Part shown: positions 26,941-35,153 of the stretch, piece after piece | Layout of the letters: every line of letters starts with the position of its first letter | How positions within the stretch are numbered: position 1 is the first letter of the stretch | Source: JADYZU01 sp964540965 | Lineage (GTDB): Bacteria > Pseudomonadota > Alphaproteobacteria > Rhodobacterales > Rhodobacteraceae | Length of the DNA stretch: 64,000 bases | Reading direction: 5' to 3' | NCBI GenBank assembly: GCA_964540965.1 | Contig: CAZIOT010000003.1 | Span: 124,001 to 188,000, forward strand | The notes under the pieces: generated by a model | The model's database searches: none | Seen by the model: only the letters and a program-made list of their open reading frames with translations | What the model was told of the DNA's origin: nothing | Program-made: the position numbers and the translations under genes

Positions 26941-29900
26941 ATGGCGACGTATACGGGCACCACGGGCAACGACACCCTTGCCGGGACCTCTGCGGGCGAT
27001 GTCCTGAACGGCAATGCCGGCAGCGATTCGCTGGCTGGCGGCGCCGGCAACGACACGATCAATGCCGGCGACGGCATCGACAGGGTCTCGGGCGGCGGCG
27101 ACGGCGATTCGATCAGCGGCGGCGCCGGTGACGACATTCTTTTCGGCGACAATGCCACCACCCCGACGACCGGGCAGGAGACGCTGAGCTGGATCGCGCA
27201 GGGCGCGTCGGGCACCTCGATCACCAATGGCTTCACCCAGGACACCGGCGGGATGCGGGTGACGGTGGGCGTGGTCAACGACGGCCGTTCCACCGGCGTC
27301 ATCACGACCAATGCGACGCAATACCGCGCCTCCGGCGAAACCCATGCCACCAACTCTGCCGCCGCGATCAACGGCAGCGGCCAGGGGGCGACCTCGACCA
27401 CGACGATCACCTTCGACGCCGATGCCGGCTCGGGGCTGGACGACGAGGTGTCGGACGTCAGGTTCCGCATCAACGACGTCGATCGCGCGGGCTGGTGGGA
27501 TGTCATCACCATCCGGGCCTATGACGCGAACGGCAATCTGGTCACCGCGACGCTGACGGCGGCCGGCAACGACAGCGTCAGCGGCCAGACCGTGACCGCC
27601 GGCAATACCAACGACACCGCCGCCGCGGCCAACGGATCGGTTCTGGTGACGATTCCGGGGCCGGTCCATTCGGTGCAGATCGTCTTTTCCAACCGCAGCA
27701 CCGGCGGTCAGGTCATCACCGTCACCGACGTGCAGTTCACCACGCGGGTGCCGACCGATGGCAATGACATCATCGACGGCGGCGAGGGCAACGACACGAT
27801 CCATGGCCAGGGCGGCAGCGACACGCTGTATGGCGGCACCGGCAGCGACCTGCTGAACGGCGGCGACGGCGATGACCGTGCCGAGGGCGGCGCCGGCCAC
27901 GACACCCTGAACGGCGACGGCGGTAACGACTCTCTGTCGGGTGGCAACGGCAACGATTCGCTGTCGGGCGGCAGCGGCAACGACGTGCTCGACCTCGGGG
28001 CGGGCAACGACACCGCCCTTGGCGGCGACGGCGACGACACGATCACCGACCTGAACGGCGACGATTCCGCCTGGGGCGGTGCCGGAAACGATACGATCCT
28101 TGCCGGCGACGGAGAAGATTTCCTTTCTGGCGACGACGGTAATGACTTTCTTAACGGTGGTGCCGGTAACGATTCCCTGCGCGGCGGCCTGGGGGACGAC
28201 AGCATGCAAGGCGGCACCGGCAACGATCGGCTGACCGGCGACGACGGCGATGACCGCATCGACGGTGGCGACGGCAATGACGTTCTGGACGGCGGCACCG
28301 GCAGCGACACCCTTCAGGGCGGTGCCGGCGACGACCTGTTCGTCATCGGCAACGGCAGCGGCAGCGATTCCGTCATCGGCGGCGAGACGGGCGAGGCGGC
28401 CGGCGACGTGCTCGACGCCTCGGCGGTGACGCAGGACATCACGCTCGACCTCTCCTCCGGTTCGGGCGGGGCCGAGGATGGCACGCTGGGTTTCGCGGGC
28501 GCCAGCATCACCTTCGGCGAAATCGAAAGCGTGGTTCTCGGCAGCGGCAACGACAGCGTCACCGGCTCGACCGCGGCCGACAGCGTGACCGCGGGCGCCG
28601 GCAACGACCGGCTGGACATGGGCGCCGGTGACGACCGCGTGGCGCTGGGCAATGACGGTTTCACCGACACGCTGGTCTTCGATGATGGCGACGGCCACGA
28701 CCGCGTCACCGGATTCGAGGCCCCGGTGCAGAACCCCGACGGCAGCTGGACCGGGCGCGACCAGATCGACGTGTCCGACCTGCTTGACGGTCAGGGCAAC
28801 CCGGTCGACACCGCCGATGTGGTGGTGACCGACGACGGCAACGGCAACGCCGTGCTGACCTTCCCCGGCGGCGAAAGCCTGACCTTGGTCGGCGTCAGCC
28901 CGGCGCAACTGTCCAGCCCGATGGCGCTGATCGCGATGGGCATCCCCTCGGGCCTTGACCATGTTGTCGAAGGCAGCGCGGGCGACGATTTCATCACCCC
29001 GGGCTATACCGGCGACCCCGATGGCGACCGGGTGGACGGCAACGATTCCCCCGGCGCCGGCAACGACGACCTGATCGAGGCCTATGGCGGCCACGACCTT
29101 GTGTTGGCCGGCACCGGCAACGACACGGTCTATGGCGGCACCGGCAACGACACGCTGCTTGGCCAGACCGGCGACGACAGGCTCCATGGCGAGTCCGGCG
29201 ACGACGTGATGGACGGCGGCGACGGCAACGACACGCTGATCGGTGGCGAGGGCCAGGATTCCCTGACCGGCGGCGAGGGCCGCGATTCCCTGGCCGGCGG
29301 CACCGGCCACGACTGGATCGACGCCGGCGACGGCAATGACGTCATCGACGCCGGCGACGGCAACGACAGCGTGCTGGCCGGCGCCGGTGACGATTCGATT
29401 GTCGGCGGCGCGGACGATGACCATCTGGCCGGCGAGGACGGCAACGACAGTCTCTCGGGCGGGTCGGGGACCGACACCCTTTCGGGCGGCGCCGGCAACG
29501 ACTGGCTGGACGCCGGCGAGGGCAATGACTTCATCGAAGGCGGCCTTGGCAACGACACGGTGCTGGGCGGCGACGGCGACGATTCGATCAACGGCGCCGA
29601 GGGCGATGACTATGTCAGCGGCGGCGACGGCAACGACTATATCCGCGGCTCATACGGCAACGATACGGTCACCGGCGGCCATGGCGACGACTATGTCTGG
29701 GGCGGCTATGGCGACGACCGCATCGTCGTCGAGGATGATTTCGGCAACGACACCATCTATGGCGACGGCATCGACGAAACCAGCGGCGACACGCTTGACC
29801 TGAGCGCGGTCACCGGCGCCCTGCGCTTCGACCTGCGCCATGCCGATGCCGAGCGCGGCAGTTTCACCGACGGCACCTATACCGCCACCTTTGACGAGAT

Positions 29901-31644
29901 CGAGCATCTCGTCCTCGGCGCCGGCGTCGATACGCTGGTGCTGGCCGACTACAGCGGCACCGACCGCGTTGCCGGCTTTGCCGGGCCGACGCAGAACCCC
30001 GACGGCAGCTGGACCGGGCACGACCTTCTTGATGTCAGCGACCTGACCTTCAACTGGGGCGAGCGGCCGGTGAACACCGGCGACGTGGTGGTGACCGACG
30101 ACGGCAACGGCAATGCCGTTCTGACCTTCCCCGGCGGCGAAAGCCTGACGCTGATCGGCGTGGCCCCCGCGACGCTGCAATCGCCCTGGGCGCTGCATGC
30201 CATCGGCATTCCCTTGGGCCTTGACCACACGGTCGAAGGCACCGCCGGCGACGATGTGATCGACGCCAGCTATCTGGGCGATCCGGACGGCGACCGGGTG
30301 GACGCCGGCGACGCGGCGAACGGATCGAACGACGACCTGATCCATGCCGGCGACGGCAACGACACCGTGCTGGCCGGGGTGGGCAACGACACGGTGCTTG
30401 GCGGCGCCGGCAATGACGACATCCAGGGCGGGGCCGGACACGACACGCTGCGTGGCGGCACCGGCGACGACCATCTTTCCGGCGATGCGGGCGACGACCG
30501 CTTTGTGCTGGAACCCGATTTCGGCAACGACAGCGTCATCGGCGGCGAGACCGGCGAATCCCTGGGCGACAGTCTTGACGCCGGCGGCCTGACCACTGGC
30601 GTCACGCTCGACCTGTCGGCCGGCGATCCGGATGATGGCGAGGACGGCACCCTGACCGACGGCACCGACACCATCACCTTCTCGGAAATCGAGGGGGTGA
30701 TGCTGGGCGCGGGCGAAGACACGGTGATCGGCTCGACCGGCGGCGATACGGTAGCGACCGGCGCCGGCGACGACATCGTCTTTGGCGGTGGCGGGGCGGA
30801 CCTTTTCAACACCGGCGACGGCAATGACGAGGTGCATTTCGGCGAGAATGCCACGGTTTCCGGCGGCGACGGCAACGACCTGTTCGTGTTCGAGGATGCG
30901 GGCGAGGCCGGGACCGGCCACGCGCTGATCCTTGGCGGCGACGGTGACGACACGCTGGACCTGGGACAAGGCGCCGACCTGTCGACGCTGACCATCACCG
31001 CGAGCGGGCCGGACGGCGCAAAGACCGGGCATGTCACGCTGGATGACGGCTCGATCCTCAGCTTTACCGGGGTCGAGAACATCATCTGCTTTACCCCCGG
31101 CGCGCGGATCGCCACGATCCGGGGCGCGCGCGCGGTGCAGACGCTGGCCGTTGGTGATCTGGTGGTCACGCGCGACCACGGGCTGCAACCGATCCGCTGG
31201 ATCGGCCGCCGCACGGTGCCCGCCATCGGCCATTTCGCCCCGGTCCGCATCCGGCCGGGCGTGGTGACCGGGCTGGAACGCGACCTGCTGGTGTCGCCAC
31301 AGCACCGGATGCTGTTCCGCGGCTATCGCGCCGAACTGCTGTTCGGCGAATCCGAGGTGCTGATGGCCGCGACCCATCTGGTGGACGGCCATTCCGTCAC
31401 GGTCGAGGAAGGCGGTCTGGTCACCTACATCCACCTGATGTTTGACCAGCACGAGATCATCTATGCCGAAGGCGCCGCCACCGAAAGTTTCCACGCCGGC
31501 GACGTCGGCCTTGGTGCGCTGACCGACGCCGGGCGGGACGAGGTCTTTGCGCTGTTCCCCGACCTGCGCTCGCTGCGCGGGGCCGCCGGCCAGACGGCAC
31601 GGCGCTGCCTGAAACGGCACGAGACGCTGCTGTTGCTGGAATAG
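26941..31644 (+). CDS. Giant RTX calcium-binding protein with C-terminal Hint domain
   Basis: 1567 residues, very rich in Gly and Asp. Order: RTX repeats (1-70), a beta-sandwich-like segment (about 75-270), and three long RTX arrays of GGxGNDxLxGG nonapeptides. The arrays alternate with beta-roll caps and two related modules (about 595-695 and 1015-1115, each with QNPDGSWTG and DVVVTDDGNGNAVLTFPGGE). From Cys1383 (CFTPGARIAT) to about 1530 comes a Hedgehog/intein (Hint_2-type) domain with DLVVTRDHGLQPIRWIGRR and LLVSPQHRML. No signal peptide; the RTX design implies type I secretion with calcium-dependent folding outside. No T1SS genes lie in the window. The Hint cysteine could mediate self-cleavage, but whether it is active is unknown. 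The start is ATG 26941, with a weak ribosome site. Confidence 0.85.
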   Translation: MATYTGTTGNDTLAGTSAGDVLNGNAGSDSLAGGAGNDTINAGDGIDRVSGGGDGDSISGGAGDDILFGDNATTPTTGQETLSWIAQGASGTSITNGFTQDTGGMRVTVGVVNDGRSTGVITTNATQYRASGETHATNSAAAINGSGQGATSTTTITFDADAGSGLDDEVSDVRFRINDVDRAGWWDVITIRAYDANGNLVTATLTAAGNDSVSGQTVTAGNTNDTAAAANGSVLVTIPGPVHSVQIVFSNRSTGGQVITVTDVQFTTRVPTDGNDIIDGGEGNDTIHGQGGSDTLYGGTGSDLLNGGDGDDRAEGGAGHDTLNGDGGNDSLSGGNGNDSLSGGSGNDVLDLGAGNDTALGGDGDDTITDLNGDDSAWGGAGNDTILAGDGEDFLSGDDGNDFLNGGAGNDSLRGGLGDDSMQGGTGNDRLTGDDGDDRIDGGDGNDVLDGGTGSDTLQGGAGDDLFVIGNGSGSDSVIGGETGEAAGDVLDASAVTQDITLDLSSGSGGAEDGTLGFAGASITFGEIESVVLGSGNDSVTGSTAADSVTAGAGNDRLDMGAGDDRVALGNDGFTDTLVFDDGDGHDRVTGFEAPVQNPDGSWTGRDQIDVSDLLDGQGNPVDTADVVVTDDGNGNAVLTFPGGESLTLVGVSPAQLSSPMALIAMGIPSGLDHVVEGSAGDDFITPGYTGDPDGDRVDGNDSPGAGNDDLIEAYGGHDLVLAGTGNDTVYGGTGNDTLLGQTGDDRLHGESGDDVMDGGDGNDTLIGGEGQDSLTGGEGRDSLAGGTGHDWIDAGDGNDVIDAGDGNDSVLAGAGDDSIVGGADDDHLAGEDGNDSLSGGSGTDTLSGGAGNDWLDAGEGNDFIEGGLGNDTVLGGDGDDSINGAEGDDYVSGGDGNDYIRGSYGNDTVTGGHGDDYVWGGYGDDRIVVEDDFGNDTIYGDGIDETSGDTLDLSAVTGALRFDLRHADAERGSFTDGTYTATFDEIEHLVLGAGVDTLVLADYSGTDRVAGFAGPTQNPDGSWTGHDLLDVSDLTFNWGERPVNTGDVVVTDDGNGNAVLTFPGGESLTLIGVAPATLQSPWALHAIGIPLGLDHTVEGTAGDDVIDASYLGDPDGDRVDAGDAANGSNDDLIHAGDGNDTVLAGVGNDTVLGGAGNDDIQGGAGHDTLRGGTGDDHLSGDAGDDRFVLEPDFGNDSVIGGETGESLGDSLDAGGLTTGVTLDLSAGDPDDGEDGTLTDGTDTITFSEIEGVMLGAGEDTVIGSTGGDTVATGAGDDIVFGGGGADLFNTGDGNDEVHFGENATVSGGDGNDLFVFEDAGEAGTGHALILGGDGDDTLDLGQGADLSTLTITASGPDGAKTGHVTLDDGSILSFTGVENIICFTPGARIATIRGARAVQTLAVGDLVVTRDHGLQPIRWIGRRTVPAIGHFAPVRIRPGVVTGLERDLLVSPQHRMLFRGYRAELLFGESEVLMAATHLVDGHSVTVEEGGLVTYIHLMFDQHEIIYAEGAATESFHAGDVGLGALTDAGRDEVFALFPDLRSLRGAAGQTARRCLKRHETLLLLE

Positions 31645-31651
31645 AGGTTTG

Positions 31652-31672
31652 GGGCGGGGGCCGGCCCCGCCC
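31652..31672. terminator. Hairpin between convergent RTX-Hint and isomerase genes
   Basis: GGGCGGGG (31652-31659), loop GCCGG, CCCCGCCC (31665-31672): eight G/C pairs between the stop at 31644 and the minus-strand stop at 31680. It is a likely shared terminator, without a clear T-run. Confidence 0.55.
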
Positions 31673-31679
31673 TGCGCCA

Positions 31680-32366
31680 CTACATCAGCCAGTTGCGATA
31701 GTCGCTGACCAGAAGATGCGTCGGCGCCACGTCCTCTTCGACCTCGGCAAAGCGGCCGATGGGTTCGCGGAACACGTTGTCGGTCTCGTCGTCGTTGACG
31801 GTCGACACCTCGCCGATCAGCACGTCGCCGCCCTCGCCCCAGAAGGCGTGCCAGTCCCCCGGCAGCAACGTCACGCTTTCGCCCGGGGCGAGTTTCAGCT
31901 TTTCGCCGGCGGCAAAGTTGCGGCGGATGCCGTCGCAGAACACGGTGCCGCCCTTGTCGCCGGCAAAGCCGCCATTGTCGTCCGACCCGAACAGTTCCAC
32001 CACCAGCGTCGCGCCGCCGCGGTTGATGATGTCCTCGGCCTTGATGACATGGGTGTGCATCGGCGAAAGCTGGTCCTGCCGCGAAATCAGCAGCTTTTCG
32101 GCATAGCACATGCCGCCGCCACGGCGCAGGTCGGCCAGCCTGCCGTTGCGCAGGGTGAACAGGAACAGGCCCAGCCTGTCGAAATCGCCGCGGCCGTAAT
32201 CGGTGATGTCCCAGCCGCAGCGGGCGTCGATGACGTTCCGCGCGATGTCGCGATTGGCGCGGAACTGGTCGGGCGACCAGTTGGCAAAGGGCGGCAGGAC
32301 AAAGCCGTGCCGGGCGATCAGATCCGCGGCCTCGGCCATGATTCCGTTGATGCGGCTGCGTTTCAT
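31680..32366 (-). CDS. D-lyxose/D-mannose-type sugar isomerase (cupin)
   Basis: 228-residue cupin resembling the D-lyxose ketol-isomerase family (E. coli YdaE-type). Metal ligands are visible as His104 and His106 in SPMHTHVIKAED, Glu111 and the later His173 in PGDWHAFWGEG. WDITDYGRGDF and EVSTVNDDETDNVF are further family blocks. Interconversion of D-lyxose and D-xylulose, or of mannose and fructose, is the expected activity. No kinase or sugar transporter is adjacent, so the in vivo substrate is open. Upstream on the same strand, past a compound palindrome, is a 75-residue unknown protein. Confidence 0.85.
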   Translation of the reverse strand: MKRSRINGIMAEAADLIARHGFVLPPFANWSPDQFRANRDIARNVIDARCGWDITDYGRGDFDRLGLFLFTLRNGRLADLRRGGGMCYAEKLLISRQDQLSPMHTHVIKAEDIINRGGATLVVELFGSDDNGGFAGDKGGTVFCDGIRRNFAAGEKLKLAPGESVTLLPGDWHAFWGEGGDVLIGEVSTVNDDETDNVFREPIGRFAEVEEDVAPTHLLVSDYRNWLM

Positions 32367-32380
32367 GCGGTCCTCCTGCC

Positions 32381-32439
32381 GTGATGTCGAATTCCATATG
32401 GAATTCGACGGCGATTTCCATATGGAAATCGCACATCAC
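32381..32439. repeat. Nested compound palindrome (two hairpins inside an outer stem)
   Basis: Outer arms GTGATGT (32381-32387) and ACATCAC (32433-32439) enclose two perfect palindromes, each centred on CCATATGG. One is 32386-32409 with arm GTCGAATTCCAT; the other is 32411-32432 with arm GCGATTTCCAT. The stop codon of the 75-residue gene (32436-32438) lies in the outer arm and the isomerase start at 32366 is just downstream. It can fold as a three-way junction in RNA or a cruciform in DNA. The role could be terminator, processing site or operator. Confidence 0.75.
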
Positions 32440-32663
32440 ACCACCCGGCGCACCGGTTCTGCATTGCAGAACACCACGAACTGCCCGGCATTCTCGACCA
32501 CGCAGTAGCCGCGCCGCCGCATTTCCGCGCAGAACAGATCGCGGCCGACGTATTTCTCGACCAGCCGGATCTTGCGGCGCGCCACGGCACCATCGCGGGC
32601 CGCTTGCGACGCGAACATCTCGGCGAAGAAAACGGCGGGGGTGACGGGTTCCTGGGCGGGCAT
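32436..32663 (-). CDS. Small conserved-looking protein of unknown function
   Basis: 75 residues: an acidic/proline N-terminus (MPAQEPVTPAVFFAEMF), a basic helix (ARDGAVARRKIRLVEKYVG), then RRRGYCVVENAGQFVVFCN. It is compositionally normal with ordinary codon use, and the pattern (R)RGY..VENAGQ.V.FCN looks conserved rather than random. I have no firm function; two cysteines could bind metal. It lies upstream of the isomerase on the same strand, and its stop is embedded in the compound palindrome. Confidence 0.6.
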   Translation of the reverse strand: MPAQEPVTPAVFFAEMFASQAARDGAVARRKIRLVEKYVGRDLFCAEMRRRGYCVVENAGQFVVFCNAEPVRRVV

Positions 32664-32698
32664 GGCACCACCTTGGCACCGAATCGGTTAACGATCCC

Positions 32699-33475
32699 TT
32701 ATGCCCTCAATCGCGCCGGCATCCGCTTGCCCTCGGCCCAGACGGCGCAGGCGGCGCCAAAGGCTTGGAACAGCGGCCGCGACACCGGGTCGTTGGCGGC
32801 GTTCCATTCGGGGTGCCATTGCACCGACAGGGTGAACCCGGCGGCGCCCGCGACATAAAGTGCCTCGGGCGTGCCGTCGGGGGCCAGGCCGTCGATGACG
32901 ATGCCCGCGCCGGGGCGGTTGATGCCCTGGCCATGCAGGGTGTTGGTCATCACCTCGCGCGTGCCGAGCAGGCGCTGGAACGGCCCACCCTCGGTGAAGG
33001 TCACCTTGTGGCGCAGGGCGAATTTCTCTTCCATCGTGCCGTCGGGGGGCATGCGGTGGTTGTCGCGGCCCGGCAGGTCGCGGATTTCGGGGTAAAGCGT
33101 GCCGCCCAGCGCCACGTTCACCTCCTGAAAGCCGCGGCAGACGCCCAGGAACGGCTGGCCGCGGTCGACGCAGGCACGGATCAGCGGCAGCGTCACCGCA
33201 TCGCGCGAACGGTCGAAGGTGCCATGGGCGGGCGTCTCGTCCTCGCCATATTCCTCGGGGTGGACATTGGGGCGGCCGCCGGTCAGCAGAAATCCGTCGC
33301 AGACCTCGAGCAGATCGGCGACGGTGACCACCGCCGGATCGGCCGGGATGATCAGCGGCAGGCCACCGGCGACATTGGCGACGGCACAGGAATTCATCGC
33401 CGCGCCGACCTGCACCGGAAAGTCGTCGTTCAGAAGGTGGTTGTTGCCGATGATGCCGATGACGGGGCGGGTCAT
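32699..33475 (-). CDS. Gamma-glutamyl-gamma-aminobutyrate hydrolase-like class I amidotransferase (peptidase C26)
   Basis: 258 residues of the PuuD-like family, which hydrolyse gamma-glutamyl amides in polyamine degradation. The nucleophile is Cys113 in FLGVCRGFQEVNVALGG. The His/Glu pair is His221/Glu223 in SVQWHPEW. TGGRPNVHPEEYGE and NTLHGQGI are typical. Start ATG 33475. With an ornithine decarboxylase elsewhere in the window a polyamine link is possible, but no other puu genes are near. The precise gamma-glutamyl substrate is not known. Confidence 0.85.
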   Translation of the reverse strand: MTRPVIGIIGNNHLLNDDFPVQVGAAMNSCAVANVAGGLPLIIPADPAVVTVADLLEVCDGFLLTGGRPNVHPEEYGEDETPAHGTFDRSRDAVTLPLIRACVDRGQPFLGVCRGFQEVNVALGGTLYPEIRDLPGRDNHRMPPDGTMEEKFALRHKVTFTEGGPFQRLLGTREVMTNTLHGQGINRPGAGIVIDGLAPDGTPEALYVAGAAGFTLSVQWHPEWNAANDPVSRPLFQAFGAACAVWAEGKRMPARLRA

Positions 33476-33615
33476 GTCTCTGCCTCTGCTTTCGGGAAAA
33501 GCTAATAGGACTTTGGTGTCATGAAAAGGTTAACCGCGCGCCGGCAGCCCTGCGCCAGCGCACATGATGCCGGATTGCGCAGGTTTCGTGCCGCGAAAGG
33601 ACGCAGCGTCCCGCC

Positions 33616-34650
33616 CTATCCCCCGATATGGGCGTGGAAGGCGGCGTCAAAGGCCGCGGGCTGTTCAAGATAGGGCGAATGCCCGCAATCCTGCAGCACG
33701 ACACGGGTGACGGCGCCACCCGCCGCCTCATAGGCGGCCAGCGCCGCCTCGGTCTGGGCGACCATCGGCTGCGGCGGGAACACCGTGGCCCCCGGCCAGC
33801 CGGGAATGGCGCCCAGGCTGCCCAGCGTGCCGATGTCGAACAAGGAGCCATCGGCCACGACCGGGTCATCGGCACCGCGCAGCCACAGGATCGGCGCCCG
33901 GGCGCCGACAAAGCCCAGGGGGTCGCGCTGATGGATGCCGGCGAGCGCGTTGATCGGCCCGAACCGCCCCGGCGCGCTGCCCGGCCAGTTGGCCGAGGGC
34001 ACGGAATCGCCGGGGTAATCCTGCGGCCCGGTATGCTGGCGCAGGGTGCCAGTGAGGATCGCGTCGATCCCCTCGGGCACGAAGGGCGGTTTCCAGACAT
34101 AGGCGTTCAGCACGGCCAGCGGATGGGCCGGCGTCTCGGCCCCGCGGGCGCCTGCGGCCATCAGGCGGACAAGTTCCGGGTTCACCGCGCCGGCGCCCTG
34201 CCCGGCGCCATCGGGATAGCACGGGCTGCCGTCGGGCCGGATCGCGCCGAAACCCCAGGGCGAACCGGGGCAGACCTGAGTCAGGCTGAGCACCCGCGCC
34301 GGATGGTCGGCAAGGAAGCGCCACAGCACCGAACCGCCCAGCGAATGGCCGACCAGATGCGCGGCATGGATGGAAAGTTCGTCCATCAGCGCCGCCAGAT
34401 CGTCCGAGAAATCGCCCATGCCGCGGGTGGCATCGACCTTTTTCGCCGGATCGGCTCCGCCATAGGCGCGCAGGTCGGGCGCCACGGCGCAAAAGCCTTG
34501 CGGCAAGCGCAGCATGGTCGCCGTCCACCAGTCGGCCGAGGACAGGTTGCCATGGACGAAGATCACCGGCACCCCGCCGCGCGGCCCGGAAAACAGCACC
34601 CGGGTTGACAGCCGCGGCGTCACCACCTGCCGTGAATCGATAGTCCTCAT
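33616..34650 (-). CDS. Alpha/beta hydrolase
   Basis: 344 residues with the alpha/beta-hydrolase fold. Oxyanion-hole motif VIFVHGNLSSADWW, nucleophile elbow LVGHSLGGSVLW (Ser103), acid in LRGADDPVVAD and catalytic histidine in LQDCGHSPYLEQP near the end. A large lid region (about 130-235) sits between the elbow and the acid. No signal peptide. Substrate unknown; the family covers esterases, haloalkane and C-C bond hydrolases. It stands apart from its neighbours by 140 bp and 503 bp. Confidence 0.85.
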   Translation of the reverse strand: MRTIDSRQVVTPRLSTRVLFSGPRGGVPVIFVHGNLSSADWWTATMLRLPQGFCAVAPDLRAYGGADPAKKVDATRGMGDFSDDLAALMDELSIHAAHLVGHSLGGSVLWRFLADHPARVLSLTQVCPGSPWGFGAIRPDGSPCYPDGAGQGAGAVNPELVRLMAAGARGAETPAHPLAVLNAYVWKPPFVPEGIDAILTGTLRQHTGPQDYPGDSVPSANWPGSAPGRFGPINALAGIHQRDPLGFVGARAPILWLRGADDPVVADGSLFDIGTLGSLGAIPGWPGATVFPPQPMVAQTEAALAAYEAAGGAVTRVVLQDCGHSPYLEQPAAFDAAFHAHIGG

Positions 34651-35153
34651 TTGCCCCTCCGCTGATCGGCGCCGGGATGTGACACCAGCCGCCGCGATCC
34701 GTAAAGGGGTCAGTGTCGCCGCCGCACCACGGCGGCGCAGGCGTCACGCGCGGCGCCCGGCAGCACCCTTTGCCCCGGCCGCGCCGGGTCGCGGCCAGAT
34801 CGTCTGGTCCGACACGCAGCACCGCGTGCACAAGGGCGCAGGAGGACATCAGCCGGGGCGCCCGCGGCGCGGGTCGCGGGACCAACGCCCCAGGTCCCCG
34901 GTTCACCGCACGCAGAGTGGCAAGAGGGCCGGCTGATCGTCGGTCACGCGGGCAGGACTACCGGATCTGTCCGGGATTGCCACAGGCCGGTCAAGGCGCC
35001 AGCCCGGCCGGTGACCGGCGCAGCACGCGCCGGGATTGCGGCGGCGACAGGCCGCGGCGCCATCAGATCTCGCTCTTGCCGGGCACGGCACCCTCCGGGG
35101 GCCGTTTGCCGGCCGGCCTTCACCGCGGGACGCGCTCCCTTCCCGCCGCGCCC
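34651..35153. other. 503-bp gene-free stretch
   Basis: Between the start of the alpha/beta hydrolase and the stop of glcB. Several open frames cross it on both strands, but they read as arginine-, proline- and glycine-rich strings typical of shadow frames in GC-rich DNA. No RNA gene, IS end or strong terminator was recognised. It may hold decayed sequence or regulatory DNA for the hydrolase. Confidence 0.5.

Noticed and set aside
27750..30850. Short-spaced DNA repeats resembling a CRISPR array
   Set aside because: They are in-frame RTX nonapeptide codons (GGxGNDxL), with no constant repeat and unique spacer structure and no cas genes.
29650..32679. 1009-codon minus-strand open frame
   Set aside because: Mostly antisense to the RTX-Hint gene. 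Its repeats are mirror images of the RTX codons, and only the isomerase and the small gene are real on this strand here.
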